From assembly GCF_000631985.1 (NCBI RefSeq), contig NZ_JFYN01000042.1, forward strand, positions 186,001 to 250,000: a stretch of 64,000 nt of DNA, given 5' to 3'. This document shows positions 26,279-34,968 of the stretch, piece by piece (within the stretch, counting starts at the first letter, position 1; each line of letters begins with the position of its first letter). The notes beneath the pieces are model-generated. The model did not search any database. It was not told where the DNA came from and was given only the letters and a program-made list of their open reading frames with translations. This DNA is from Pseudomonas sp. RIT288 (GTDB taxonomy: Bacteria; Pseudomonadota; Gammaproteobacteria; Pseudomonadales; Pseudomonadaceae). Position numbers and translations under genes: made by a program.

Positions 26279-27091
26279 TCAGCGCTTGGTGATGACCACC
26301 TCCAGATACTCGCTCGGCACCACCAGCGACTTCTCTCCCACCCGGTTCGAGCGGGTCAGCAGATCCGCCAGATCACTCTCCAGCGCCTGCCCGCCTTCCG
26401 GTGGCAATGCCGCAAAGGCCTTGTGCACCGGCCCGTACCAGTGGCGAAAAATGTCGATGAAATGCGCCGGCGAGCGATAGCGGAATTTGAACGTGCGGCG
26501 GGTCACCTGCAGCAGAAATTCGCGCTCATCGAAATGGCTGTGCAACCACGCTTCCGTGCCCCAATTGGACGGCGGCTGGGCCACGGCGGGGGGTGGGACG
26601 TGGCGACCGAGAACCTTGAACATCTGGCCGACGAAACCTTCCGGCGTCCAGTTCGCCAGACCGATGCGCCCGCCCCTTCGGCAGACCCGCGCCAGTTCCG
26701 CCGCCGCAGTCGCCTGATCCGGGGCAAACATCACGCCGAAGGTCGACAGCACCGCGTCATAACTCTCGTCGGGAAATGGCAACGCTTCGGCATCGGCGAC
26801 CTGAAAAATCACATCCAGATGCTCGGCCCGTGCCCGATCCTGTCCCCGCTCCAGCAGCGCCGCCACATAGTCGGTCGAGGTCACCTGACAACCACGTCGC
26901 GCTGCCGCCAGAGTGGCGTTGCCATTGCCGGCGGCGACATCCAGTACCTCTTCATCGCAGTGCAGGTCGCAGGCCTCGGCGAGGTTTTCGCCGACGATCT
27001 GCAAGGTGGTACCGATCACCGCGTAATCGCCGCTGGCCCAGGCGACTTTCTGGCGCTCTTTCAGACCCGTCAGATCAATGGGAGTACTCAT
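26279..27091 (-). CDS. Class I SAM methyltransferase (UbiE/Methyltransf_11-like)
   Basis: A 270-residue methyltransferase. Motif I is EEVLDVAAGNGNATLAAARRG (near residues 47-67), then VTSTDY, LPFPDESYDAVLSTFGVMFAPD (motif II) and CRRGGRIGLANWTPEG. The C-terminal 100 residues (HVPPPAVAQPPSNWG onward) form the substrate cap typical of uncharacterised small-molecule methyltransferases. The start ATG at 27091 is used; an in-frame TTG precedes it. It lies 30 bp downstream of the DUF4242 gene on the same strand and is likely co-transcribed. Confidence 0.82.
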   Translation of the reverse strand: MSTPIDLTGLKERQKVAWASGDYAVIGTTLQIVGENLAEACDLHCDEEVLDVAAGNGNATLAAARRGCQVTSTDYVAALLERGQDRARAEHLDVIFQVADAEALPFPDESYDAVLSTFGVMFAPDQATAAAELARVCRRGGRIGLANWTPEGFVGQMFKVLGRHVPPPAVAQPPSNWGTEAWLHSHFDEREFLLQVTRRTFKFRYRSPAHFIDIFRHWYGPVHKAFAALPPEGGQALESDLADLLTRSNRVGEKSLVVPSEYLEVVITKR

Positions 27092-27121
27092 CAATCGCGC
27101 TCCGCAGCAGGTTGAAGGACT

Positions 27122-27394
27122 TCATTCAGCCGTGGTCGGGTCGATGACCGTCATCACCCGCGCCACGCTGTTGGCCGGGAATCCGCCCAGCCTGGCGTGC
27201 TCGCGCACCTGTTCTTCGTCAGGGGCGATGTAGACGCAATAGATTTTGTCGGCCGTGACGTAACTCTGCAGCCACTGCACCTGCGGTCCGAGTTCACGCA
27301 ACACTTGGCAGGAGGTTTGCGACACGGTTTTGAGTTCTTGCTCCGACAGCTTTCCGGCCCCTGGAATCTCGCGTTCAATCACGAATTTCGGCAT
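27122..27394 (-). CDS. DUF4242 protein (SCO4226-like)
   Basis: A 90-residue protein beginning MPKFVIEREIPGAG, with WLQSYVTADKIYCVYIAPDEEQVREHARLGGFPAN, the DUF4242 pattern of a ferredoxin-like dimer. A Streptomyces relative was described as nickel-binding; whether this copy binds metal is unknown. It is first of a two-gene unit with the methyltransferase at 26279. The 249-bp region upstream (27395-27643) shows no gene. Confidence 0.82.
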   Translation of the reverse strand: MPKFVIEREIPGAGKLSEQELKTVSQTSCQVLRELGPQVQWLQSYVTADKIYCVYIAPDEEQVREHARLGGFPANSVARVMTVIDPTTAE

Positions 27395-27643
27395 GGCAAC
27401 CTCGCATTCTTTTTATCAGCGACAGGGTCGGCAGTGGCCCTGCTTCTGCACTATCGCGCCGAGGGTCGATGGCGTCCCTGCCAATCGTCCGAAGAGCCGT
27501 AAAAACAGCGGCCGGGCCGATGAGTGGCGGTTTTTTGTAAAGGCCTCGAAACACTCTCGGGATCGCCATGGCACGGGGCAATCGGATCTAACCAACAATG
27601 GCTCCTGATTCGCGACCTGTGAGCCATTGACGAGTTTTGACAC

Positions 27644-28855
27644 TTACGCGGCCGGTGCCTTGGCCTCCTCCAGCAACTGGCGGATCATCTGCTCCTGCGT
27701 CTGGTAGCCGCCCTCGCCGAAATGGCTGTAGCGCACCTGCCCTTTGGCATCGATCAGGTAATGCGCCGGCCAGTACTGATTGTCGAAATTGCGCCAGATC
27801 GCATAGTTGTTGTCGATCGCCACCGGGTAAGTGATGCCGAGCTTCTGCACCTGCTCCCTGACGTTTTCGATGATCCGTTCGTAGCCATATTCCGGGGTGT
27901 GCACGCCGATCACCAGCAAACCGTCTTTGGCGTATTTTTTCTCCCACTCTTTGACGTACGGCAGGGTGTGCTGGCAGTTGATGCAGTCGTAAGTCCAGAA
28001 ATCCACCAGCACCACTTTGCCGCGCAGATCCTCAGCGCTCAACGCGGGAGAATTGAGCCACTGCACCGCTCCGGACAGTGACGGCATGCGGCCCTGGCCT
28101 GTATCAATCGGCGAATCCGCGCGGACTTTGCTGACCAGGTAATCGAGCACCTTCGGTACGTTCTGCAGCACGCTGGTCTCGACGCCAGCAAGGCCTTCGG
28201 ACGAGGTGCCGGCCAACAGGGTTTTGTCGGTGCCGGTCGCAATCAGCGCCGCTGCACCGAGCACCGCTACTCCGGCGCCACGGCGCAGCCAACCGGTGAA
28301 TGGAATCGACGGCTTCAGCCGATTGACCAGTCCGCGTCCGGCAAAAATCAACGTCCCCAGCGACAATGCACTGCCGGCGCCATAAGCCAGCAACAGCAGG
28401 CTGGTCTGCGCGCTGGCACCTTGCAGCATGGCGCCGGTAAGGATCACCCCGAGGATCGGACCCGCACACGGCGCCCACAACAAACCTGTAGCCACGCCGA
28501 GCATGATCGAGCTGAGCGGCCCGGACTTTTTGCGCGTGTCTGGGTCGAGACGATTGCCGAGCCATACAAACGGTCGCGCCAGCCAGTCGCCGACCCGCGC
28601 CGAGATCAGCGACAGGCCGAACAACGCCATCACCCCCAACGCGACGTGGCGCCCGGTATTACTGGCCTGAATCACCCATTCGCTGCTGACCACCGCCAGG
28701 CTGGAAACCAGCGCAAAAGTCAGCGCCATGCCAACCAGGATCAGCAGGATCGACGAGCGTTGGCGCTGGGTACCGGCAAACAGGAACGGCACCACCGGCA
28801 GGATGCACGGGCTGAGGACGGTCAGCAGACCGCCGACAAATGCGATCAAGTACAT
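27644..28855 (-). CDS. CcdA-TlpA fusion thiol-disulfide protein (DipZ-like)
   Basis: A 403-residue fusion. Residues 1-200 form a CcdA/DsbD-type membrane domain with two membrane cysteines (LSPCILPVVP and WAPCAGPILGV) that carry reductant across the inner membrane. Residues from about 250 are a periplasmic TlpA-like thioredoxin domain with the CxxC motif DFWTYDCINCQHTLPYV. Together they would deliver reducing power to periplasmic thiol targets. The start at ATG 28855 (MYLIAFVGG) follows GGAGTGAAG. It lies 26 bp downstream of the DUF2790 gene on the same strand. Confidence 0.9.
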   Translation of the reverse strand: MYLIAFVGGLLTVLSPCILPVVPFLFAGTQRQRSSILLILVGMALTFALVSSLAVVSSEWVIQASNTGRHVALGVMALFGLSLISARVGDWLARPFVWLGNRLDPDTRKKSGPLSSIMLGVATGLLWAPCAGPILGVILTGAMLQGASAQTSLLLLAYGAGSALSLGTLIFAGRGLVNRLKPSIPFTGWLRRGAGVAVLGAAALIATGTDKTLLAGTSSEGLAGVETSVLQNVPKVLDYLVSKVRADSPIDTGQGRMPSLSGAVQWLNSPALSAEDLRGKVVLVDFWTYDCINCQHTLPYVKEWEKKYAKDGLLVIGVHTPEYGYERIIENVREQVQKLGITYPVAIDNNYAIWRNFDNQYWPAHYLIDAKGQVRYSHFGEGGYQTQEQMIRQLLEEAKAPAA

Positions 28856-28881
28856 AAGCTTCACTCCGAAAAAAGGATCAC

Positions 28882-29145
28882 TCAATTCTCGTTGTTGCAG
28901 CCATCGGCGAATTTGCGGTAATCCAGCACCTGGGTTTTTCCGGCCGAATCCAGGTACGTCATGCGCGCATCGATAATGCCGCAGGTCACCGAGTTGTCCT
29001 CGGTCATCGACAGCACTTTCTGGATGTCCAGGTGCGTGCCATAGGTGTAGGTGTGCGGGCTGCCATCGGCTTCGGCCCGGGCCGACAGGGTGCAGATGTT
29101 CAGGGCGGCGAACAGGCAGGCGGCGACAAAGGTTTTGTGCGTCAT
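28882..29145 (-). CDS. Exported DUF2790 protein
   Basis: An 87-residue protein with a Sec signal (residues 1-24, ending SARAEA) and the DUF2790 pattern: TYTYGTHLDIQKVLSM, CGIIDARMTYLDSAG, and DYRKFADGC. Members are small periplasmic Pseudomonas proteins of unknown role, often near two-component systems or metal-resistance genes. GAGGAAACTACC precedes the ATG. It is divergent from the response regulator gene, with an operator-like repeat between, and upstream of the CcdA-TlpA gene. Confidence 0.85.
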   Translation of the reverse strand: MTHKTFVAACLFAALNICTLSARAEADGSPHTYTYGTHLDIQKVLSMTEDNSVTCGIIDARMTYLDSAGKTQVLDYRKFADGCNNEN

Positions 29146-29261
29146 GGTAGTTTCCTCAAGGCTTGTAGGGGTTGAGCCGAGGCAAGCTGTGCAGGCCTCG
29201 ATGGAGCCTATTTGAAGCGCGTGAGGTATCGCGTCTGTGTCAGGAAACGGCCGCAATCAAT

Positions 29262-29359
29262 CGCTGTGTATCCCTGCCGCCCGGAGATACACAGCGATAC
29301 AAAACCCTGAAAAAATCGCGCTTTTGCGTGTGTATGTATCCGTCACGGCGCCAGATACA
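29262..29359. promoter_or_regulatory. Duplicated operator-like dyad TGTATC-N13-GATACA
   Basis: Copy 1: TGTATC at 29267-29272 and GATACA at 29286-29291, within a perfect 11-bp inverted repeat CGCTGTGTATC / GATACACAGCG (29262-29296). Copy 2: TGTATC at 29335-29340 and GATACA at 29354-29359. Both have a 13-bp spacer, and the copies are 68 bp apart. Each is followed by ATACAAA. They lie between the divergent DUF2790 and response-regulator genes, so they are good candidates for the regulator's binding sites. Confidence 0.6.
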
Positions 29360-29441
29360 CTGCAATACAAACCCGGGCAGGCAAGCCGGCGCAGGCTCGA
29401 TAGACTGCATCGCATTGCCCTTTGATAGAGGTTCTGCACCG

Positions 29442-30182
29442 ATGGAACATGTCGATCACATTCTGATCGTCGACGACGACCGCGAGATCCGCGAGCTGGT
29501 CGGCAATTACCTGAAGAAGAACGGCCTGCGCACCACAGTGGTCGCCGATGGCCGGCAGATGCGCAGCTTTCTCGAAGCCAACACCGTCGATCTGATCGTG
29601 CTCGACATCATGATGCCCGGCGATGATGGCCTGCAGTTGTGCCGCGAATTGCGCGTGGGCAAACACAAGGCCACGCCGGTGCTGATGCTCACGGCGCGCA
29701 ACGATGAAACCGACCGCATCATCGGCCTGGAAATGGGCGCCGACGATTACCTGACCAAGCCGTTCGCCGCCCGTGAGTTGCTGGCGCGGATCAACGCGGT
29801 GCTGCGGCGCACGCGGATGCTGCCGCCGAATCTGGTGGTCACCGAAAGCGGCCGGCTGCTGGCCTTCGGCCGTTGGCAACTGGACACCTCGGCCCGGCAT
29901 CTGCTGGACAAGGACGGCACGCTGGTGGCCCTCAGTGGTGCCGAATACCGTTTGCTGCGGGTGTTTCTCGATCATCCGCAGCGGGTGCTCAGCCGTGATC
30001 AATTGCTCAACCTGACGCAGGGCCGCGAGGCCGATCTGTTCGACCGTTCGATTGATCTGCTGGTCAGCCGTTTGCGCCAGCGCCTGCTCGATGATGCACG
30101 TGAGCCGGCCTACATCAAGACCGTGCGCAGCGAGGGTTATGTGTTTTCGCTGCCGGTGGAAATCCTCGGGGCCTCGGCATGA
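29442..30182 (+). CDS. OmpR-family response regulator
   Basis: A 246-residue regulator. The receiver domain shows the acidic triad D11-D13, the phospho-acceptor D55 (LIVLDIMMPG) and K106 (LTKPF). A C-terminal OmpR/PhoB winged helix follows: LSGAEYRLLRVFLDHPQRVLSRDQLL and the recognition helix FDRSIDLLVSRLRQRL. The sensor kinase gene overlaps by 4 bp (ATGA). The duplicated TGTATC-N13-GATACA element sits 80-180 bp upstream, suggesting control of itself and of the divergent DUF2790/CcdA-TlpA pair. The signal is not known. Confidence 0.9.
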   Translation: MEHVDHILIVDDDREIRELVGNYLKKNGLRTTVVADGRQMRSFLEANTVDLIVLDIMMPGDDGLQLCRELRVGKHKATPVLMLTARNDETDRIIGLEMGADDYLTKPFAARELLARINAVLRRTRMLPPNLVVTESGRLLAFGRWQLDTSARHLLDKDGTLVALSGAEYRLLRVFLDHPQRVLSRDQLLNLTQGREADLFDRSIDLLVSRLRQRLLDDAREPAYIKTVRSEGYVFSLPVEILGASA

Positions 30183-31480
30183 GTCTCAAGCTGCATTGGC
30201 CGCGCACCCTGGCTTCGCGGTTGTCGCTGATCTTTCTGGTCGGGCTGATCCTGGCCCAGGCCCTGTCGTTTGGCGCGCAGTACTACGAGCGCTACCAAAG
30301 CGCCAGAAGCACCATGCTCAACAACCTGCAAAACGACGTCTCGACGTCGATTGCGATCCTTGACCGCTTGCCCGCAGAGGAACGTCCCGCCTGGCTCACC
30401 CGGCTGGCTCGGGCCAATTACAATTATCTGCTGAGCGACGGTGAACCCGGCGCACCGCTGGATGCGGGCGAGGTGCCAGTGGCCGTAACTTCGATCAGCA
30501 CCGCGATCGGTGACGCCTACCCGCTGAACTTCACCCGGTTCCACGAGGAGAAAAAACATTTTCAGGGGCATTTGCGCCTCAGCGACGGCAGCCCGGTGAC
30601 CATCGATGTGCGTCCGGCCATGCCCCCCCTGTCGCCGTGGCTGCCGGGGGTATTGCTCGGGCAACTGACGCTGCTGATCGCCTGCACCTGGCTGGCGGTG
30701 CGCATCGCGATCCGCCCACTCGCCCGGCTCGCCAACGCCGTGGAAACCCTCGACCCCAACGCGCACCCGGTAATGCTCGACGAGCAAGGCCCGACCGAAG
30801 TGGCCTACGCCGCACGGGCCTTCAACGCGATGCAGGCGCGCATCGCGGCCTACCTGAAGGAGCGCATGCAACTGCTGGCGGCGATTTCCCATGACCTGCA
30901 AACCCCGATCACCCGCATGAAGCTGCGCGCAGAGTTCATGGACGATTCGGTCGAGAAGGACAAACTGTGCAACGACCTCGGCGAGATGGAGCATCTGGTG
31001 CGCGAGGGCGTGGCGTATGCCCGCAGCATTCACGGCTCGACCGAGGAAAGCCGGCGCACCGACGTCGATTCTTTCCTCGACAGCCTGGTGTTCGACTACC
31101 AGGACATGGGCAAGGACGTGCAGCTGAGCGGCAAGAGCGCCGCGGTGATCGATACCCGCCCCCAGGCCCTGCGCCGGGTGCTGGTCAACCTGACCGACAA
31201 CGCGCTGAAATTCGCCGGTGCCGCGCAGTTGCAGGTCGACACCGATGACGGTCTTTGCATCAAAATCCTCGATCGCGGGCCAGGCATTGCCGAGGCGGAA
31301 TTGCAGCAGGTCATACAGCCGTTCTACCGGGTGGAAAACTCGCGCAACCGCAGCACCGGCGGCACCGGCCTGGGCCTGGCGATCGCCCAGCAACTGGCCA
31401 TGGCCCTCGGTGGCTCGCTGACCCTGAGCAACCGCGAGGGCGGAGGCCTGTGTGCGGAGCTGAAATTGCCACTGCGCTGA
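30179..31480 (+). CDS. Sensor histidine kinase
   Basis: A 433-residue EnvZ-like membrane kinase paired with the preceding regulator. TM1 is at residues 13-33, followed by a periplasmic domain of about 120 residues and TM2 near 157-178. HAMP follows, then the H-box AAISHDLQTPITRMK with H238. The N-box is LTDNALKF; G1 and G2 are DRGPGIAE and GGTGLGLAIA. The periplasmic domain carries HFQGHLRLSDG but no metal-binding signature I would trust. It is second in the operon. Confidence 0.92.
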   Translation: MSLKLHWPRTLASRLSLIFLVGLILAQALSFGAQYYERYQSARSTMLNNLQNDVSTSIAILDRLPAEERPAWLTRLARANYNYLLSDGEPGAPLDAGEVPVAVTSISTAIGDAYPLNFTRFHEEKKHFQGHLRLSDGSPVTIDVRPAMPPLSPWLPGVLLGQLTLLIACTWLAVRIAIRPLARLANAVETLDPNAHPVMLDEQGPTEVAYAARAFNAMQARIAAYLKERMQLLAAISHDLQTPITRMKLRAEFMDDSVEKDKLCNDLGEMEHLVREGVAYARSIHGSTEESRRTDVDSFLDSLVFDYQDMGKDVQLSGKSAAVIDTRPQALRRVLVNLTDNALKFAGAAQLQVDTDDGLCIKILDRGPGIAEAELQQVIQPFYRVENSRNRSTGGTGLGLAIAQQLAMALGGSLTLSNREGGGLCAELKLPLR

Positions 31481-31677
31481 TCCCCACACTGGAATTTGCA
31501 TGCAGCACAAACGCTGCATCTTGCCCCAGCCCGACTAGACTGATTCATTACCCGGTCGAGGGGGAATGCAGGACGACGTCAGCTGTGCCCTGCCCACTTT
31601 TGTGACCACCGCCCTGCGGCCCAAGCCTCGACAACCTTTTGCCACCGGACGGTGATCCTGTATCGGGAGCACTCACG

Positions 31678-32724
31678 ATGGACGAAACACGACTCAACGC
31701 ATTCATGGGCAAACTGGTCAACGACATGGGCGGCGCCGCGATGCTGGCGAACGTCATCGTTGGCGAAGAACTCGGGCTTTACCGGGCGATGGCCGACAGT
31801 CAGCCGATCACCCCGCTAGCCCTCGCCGAAAAAACCACCTGCAACCCGCGTCTGGTGCGCGAATGGCTCAGCGCCCACGTCGCATCCGGCTATATGGAGC
31901 ATCAGGATGGCCTGTTCCGCCTGCCGGAAGAGCAGGCACTGGCACTGGCCGTGGAAGACTCACCGGTGTATGTCGCCGGCGGACTCGGTGTGGTGGCCTC
32001 GTTTTTCCACGACAAGGACAAACTGGTCAAGGCCATGCGCGGCAACGGCGCCCTGCCCTGGGGTGATCACCATCCGTGCATGTTCAGCGGTACCGAGCGT
32101 TTCTTTCGCCCAGGCTACAAAGGTCACTTGATCGCTGAATGGCTGCCGGCGCTGGACGGCGTGGTCGCCAAACTCGAAAAAGGCGCCAAAGTCGCCGACA
32201 TCGGCTGCGGCCACGGCGCCTCGACGGTGATCATGGCCCAGGCGTTTCCCAAATCGCGCTTCGTCGGTTTCGATTATCACGCGCCGTCGATCACCGTCGC
32301 CACCCAGCGCGCCGAAGAAGGCGGCGTCAGCAGCCGGGCGGAATTCTTCCAGAACAACGCCAAAAGCTACCCCGGTGACGACTATGACCTGATCTGCTAC
32401 TTCGACTGCCTGCACGACATGGGCGACCCGGTCGGCGCCGCACGGCACGCGTTCAAATCATTGAAGGACGACGGCACGGTGCTGCTGGTCGAGCCATTTG
32501 CCAACGACGCGCTGGACGACAACATCAACCCGGTCGGACGTTTGTTCTACGCGGCCTCGACCTTTATCTGCACGCCGAATTCGCTGTCCCAGGAAGTTGG
32601 CCTGGGGCTGGGTGCGCAGGCCGGTGAAGTGCGCTTGCGCAAGGTGTTTACCGAGGCCGGGTTCAAGCATTTTCGCCGGGCGACGCAGACGCCGTTCAAT
32701 CTGATTCTGGAGGCGCGCAAATAG
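31678..32724 (+). CDS. Class I SAM methyltransferase with N-terminal winged-helix-like domain
   Basis: A 348-residue protein. Residues 1-100 form a helical dimerisation/winged-helix domain (PLALAEKTTCNPRLVREWLSAHV), as in plant-type O-methyltransferases and the Rv2258c-like family. The Rossmann domain has VADIGCGHGASTVIMAQAFP, FVGFDYHAPS and YDLICYFDCLHDMGDP. The late GVVASFFHDKDK and PWGDHHPCMFSGTERFFRPGY segments belong to the family whose members are annotated simply as methyltransferase. The start at ATG 31678 follows GGGAGCACTC. It is a single gene; the substrate is unknown. Confidence 0.83.
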   Translation: MDETRLNAFMGKLVNDMGGAAMLANVIVGEELGLYRAMADSQPITPLALAEKTTCNPRLVREWLSAHVASGYMEHQDGLFRLPEEQALALAVEDSPVYVAGGLGVVASFFHDKDKLVKAMRGNGALPWGDHHPCMFSGTERFFRPGYKGHLIAEWLPALDGVVAKLEKGAKVADIGCGHGASTVIMAQAFPKSRFVGFDYHAPSITVATQRAEEGGVSSRAEFFQNNAKSYPGDDYDLICYFDCLHDMGDPVGAARHAFKSLKDDGTVLLVEPFANDALDDNINPVGRLFYAASTFICTPNSLSQEVGLGLGAQAGEVRLRKVFTEAGFKHFRRATQTPFNLILEARK

Positions 32725-32740
32725 ATCACCGCTATCACCA

Positions 32741-32834
32741 GTGGCAAGGGAGCATGCTCCCGTCGGATTGCCCGGCGCCGCAAAAATCAGGCCTGCTGCG
32801 CAGTCCAGCGGGAGCAAGCTCCCTCGCCACACGG
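32741..32834. repeat. REP doublet, type C (GGGAGCAAGCTCCC)
   Basis: Inverted copies of GGCAAGGGAGCATGCTCCCG and GCGGGAGCAAGCTCCCTCGC with CAGGCCTGCTGCGCAGTCC between. The same composite appears at 63362-63492. Confidence 0.75.
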
Positions 32835-32877
32835 TTAATGCTAACCTGCGGGCATCGTCCTCCCCGGAGTGCTGAGC

Positions 32878-33720
32878 ATGCTCGACAACCCGACCCGCGA
32901 ACACCTCGATACTTTGCACCAGGCCATGGCCGATGGCGATTTCCTGGTGCTGACCGGCGCGGGCATCAGTACGCCGTCGGGCATCCCGGATTACCGCGAC
33001 AGCGAGGGCGTACGGCGGGGCCGGCAGCCAATGATGTATCAGGAATTTCTCGCCGCCCCGGAATCCCGTCGCCGTTACTGGGCACGGGCCATGCTCGGCT
33101 GGCCACGGGTGCGCCAGGCGCGGCCGAATGCGGCGCATCAGGCGCTGGCCGAGTTGCAGCGCCGGGGACTGATCAACGCCTTGATCACGCAGAACGTCGA
33201 CACCCTGCACGATCAGGCCGGCAGCCGGGACGTGATCGAATTGCACGGCAGCCTGCACCGGGTGCTGTGCCTGGATTGCGGCCAGCGCTGTGCGCGTGAC
33301 GACATTCAGCAGCGGATGGTCGAGCAGAATCCGTATCTGGCCGGGGTCGATGCGGTGCAGGCGCCGGACGGTGATACCCTGCTCGATCCGGCCTTCGAAG
33401 CGCGCTTTCAGACTCCGCAATGTCCGTATTGCGATGGTAAACGGATGAAGCCGGACGTGGTGTTCTTCGGTGAAAACGTGGCCCAGCCGACAGCAGCGCG
33501 GGCCATGGCGGCGGCAGAAAATGCCGGGGGATTGCTGGTGGTGGGCTCGTCGCTGATGGCGTATTCGGCGTTTCGTCTGTGCCGGGTGATTGCCGATCGG
33601 GGCAAGCCGTTGCTGGCGATCAATCTGGGCAAGACCCGCGCCGATGATCTGCTGAATCTGAAGATCGAGGCGTCATGTGAACAACTGCTGCCGTTGCTGG
33701 TGCAACGTCTGACCACCTGA
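32878..33720 (+). CDS. NAD-dependent protein deacetylase, SIR2 family
   Basis: A 280-residue sirtuin that removes acyl groups from lysines using NAD. The NAD-binding GAGISTPSGIPDYR (residues 27-40), TQNVDTLH (104-111), catalytic H123 in ELHGS, and a zinc site C131, C134, C182, C185 (CLDC, CPYC) are all present. DVVFFGE and VGSSLMAYSAFRL follow as in class II/SIRT4-like bacterial sirtuins. The ATG at 32878 follows GGAGTGCTGAGC. It is a single gene. Confidence 0.93.
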   Translation: MLDNPTREHLDTLHQAMADGDFLVLTGAGISTPSGIPDYRDSEGVRRGRQPMMYQEFLAAPESRRRYWARAMLGWPRVRQARPNAAHQALAELQRRGLINALITQNVDTLHDQAGSRDVIELHGSLHRVLCLDCGQRCARDDIQQRMVEQNPYLAGVDAVQAPDGDTLLDPAFEARFQTPQCPYCDGKRMKPDVVFFGENVAQPTAARAMAAAENAGGLLVVGSSLMAYSAFRLCRVIADRGKPLLAINLGKTRADDLLNLKIEASCEQLLPLLVQRLTT

Positions 33721-33735
33721 GCCCGCACTCTCCCT

Positions 33736-33814
33736 GTAGGAGCTGCCGCAGGCTGCGATCTTTTGACTTTTTTAGAAGCAAGATCAGAAGATCGCAGCCT
33801 GCGGCAGCTCCTAC
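33736..33814. repeat. REP doublet, type A
   Basis: Inverted copies of GTAGGAGCTGCCGCAGGCTG between the convergent sirtuin and LysR genes. Confidence 0.88.
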
Positions 33815-33835
33815 AATGGGGGTGGGGTTTCAAGT

Positions 33836-34711
33836 TCAATGTTCGGCCTTGAGGATGTCGAACAATGCCTGCGCCGCCGCCGACAGCTCATTACCCGGCT
33901 CGGTCAGCACGCCAATCGCCCGCTCCACCGAATCATTCAAGGTCAGGCAATGCGCGCCCAGCTCCTGCATCTGCTCGGCACACAACGCCGGCACCGCGCT
34001 GACCCCGAGCCCGCTGGCGACCATGCGCCCAACGGTTGCCAGTTGATGACTTTCGAATTCCACCGGCAGTTTCATGCCCCGGGCCTGCAAGTGTTCTTCG
34101 AGCATCACCCGCACCGTCGACGGCCGTTGCAGGGTGATGAACGGTTCCTGCAGCAAGGTCTGCCAGTCGATCTGCGTGCGCCCGGCCAACGTGGAATCCT
34201 GCGGCACCACCGCGACGAAGCGATCGATGTACAGCGGGGTGAACGTCAGTGAGGTGTTCTGCATCGGTTCGAACGCCACACCCAGTTCCACTTGGCGGTC
34301 GCGAACCATTTCCAGCACTTGCTCGTTGATCACGTCGTTGACCGTCACGTTGACGTTCGGATAACGCGCGCGAAAGGTCTTGAGGATCGGCGGCAGCAGG
34401 TTGCCGGCAAACGACGGCATGGCCGCCAGCGTCACCCGCCCGCGTTGCAGGCTGAAGCGCTGACGCATTTCGTCTTCGGCGTTGTCCCAGTCGGCGATCA
34501 GGCGCCGAGCCAGTGGCAGCAGCGATTCGCCCTCGGCGGTGAGCGCCACATTGCGCGTGTTGCGGCTGAACAGCCGCCCGCCCAGGCCCTCTTCCAGCGC
34601 CTTGATGGTCAGGCTCAGCGCCGATTGCGACAGGTGCAGGCGCTCGCAGGCCACGGCGAAGCTCAGGCTCTGGGCCACGGCGAGGAAGGCGCGGATCTGT
34701 TTGATGGTCAT
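33836..34711 (-). CDS. LysR-family regulator divergent from the ketone-body operon
   Basis: A 291-residue regulator with the LysR helix-turn-helix (SFAVACERLHLSQSALSLTIKALE) and an effector domain (GRVTLAAMPSFAGNLLPPIL, VELGVAFEP). It is divergent from scoA with 257 bp between, so it probably activates scoAB-atoB in response to acetoacetate or a related acid. The helix begins at residue 18 as usual for the family, supporting the start. Confidence 0.88.
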   Translation of the reverse strand: MTIKQIRAFLAVAQSLSFAVACERLHLSQSALSLTIKALEEGLGGRLFSRNTRNVALTAEGESLLPLARRLIADWDNAEDEMRQRFSLQRGRVTLAAMPSFAGNLLPPILKTFRARYPNVNVTVNDVINEQVLEMVRDRQVELGVAFEPMQNTSLTFTPLYIDRFVAVVPQDSTLAGRTQIDWQTLLQEPFITLQRPSTVRVMLEEHLQARGMKLPVEFESHQLATVGRMVASGLGVSAVPALCAEQMQELGAHCLTLNDSVERAIGVLTEPGNELSAAAQALFDILKAEH

Positions 34712-34746
34712 ACTGGATACCTTACTGTTTCAACGTCGTACCCACT

Positions 34747-34835
34747 GTAGGAGCTGCCGAAGGCTGCGATCTTTTGATCTTGATCTTGATCTTTAAAAAC
34801 AACATCAAAAGATCGCAGCCTGCGGCAGCTCCTAC
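34747..34835. repeat. REP doublet, type A, in the LysR/scoA intergenic region
   Basis: Inverted copies GTAGGAGCTGCCGAAGGCTG and CAGCCTGCGGCAGCTCCTAC; the left arm is the GAAGG variant and the right arm is standard, so the stem has mismatches. The remaining leader (34836-34968) is strongly A/T-rich and holds the scoA promoter, which I cannot place exactly. Confidence 0.85.
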
Positions 34836-34968
34836 AGGGTAACAATCACAACTATTGAGTTTTATCTATCAATCAACCTTAAAAATCAACTTAACAAATA
34901 TATCCTTCAGCGAGACACTCCAGTCATTCGGCTAGCCAGCCGCCCGACAAACAATAAAAGAGGTGCAT

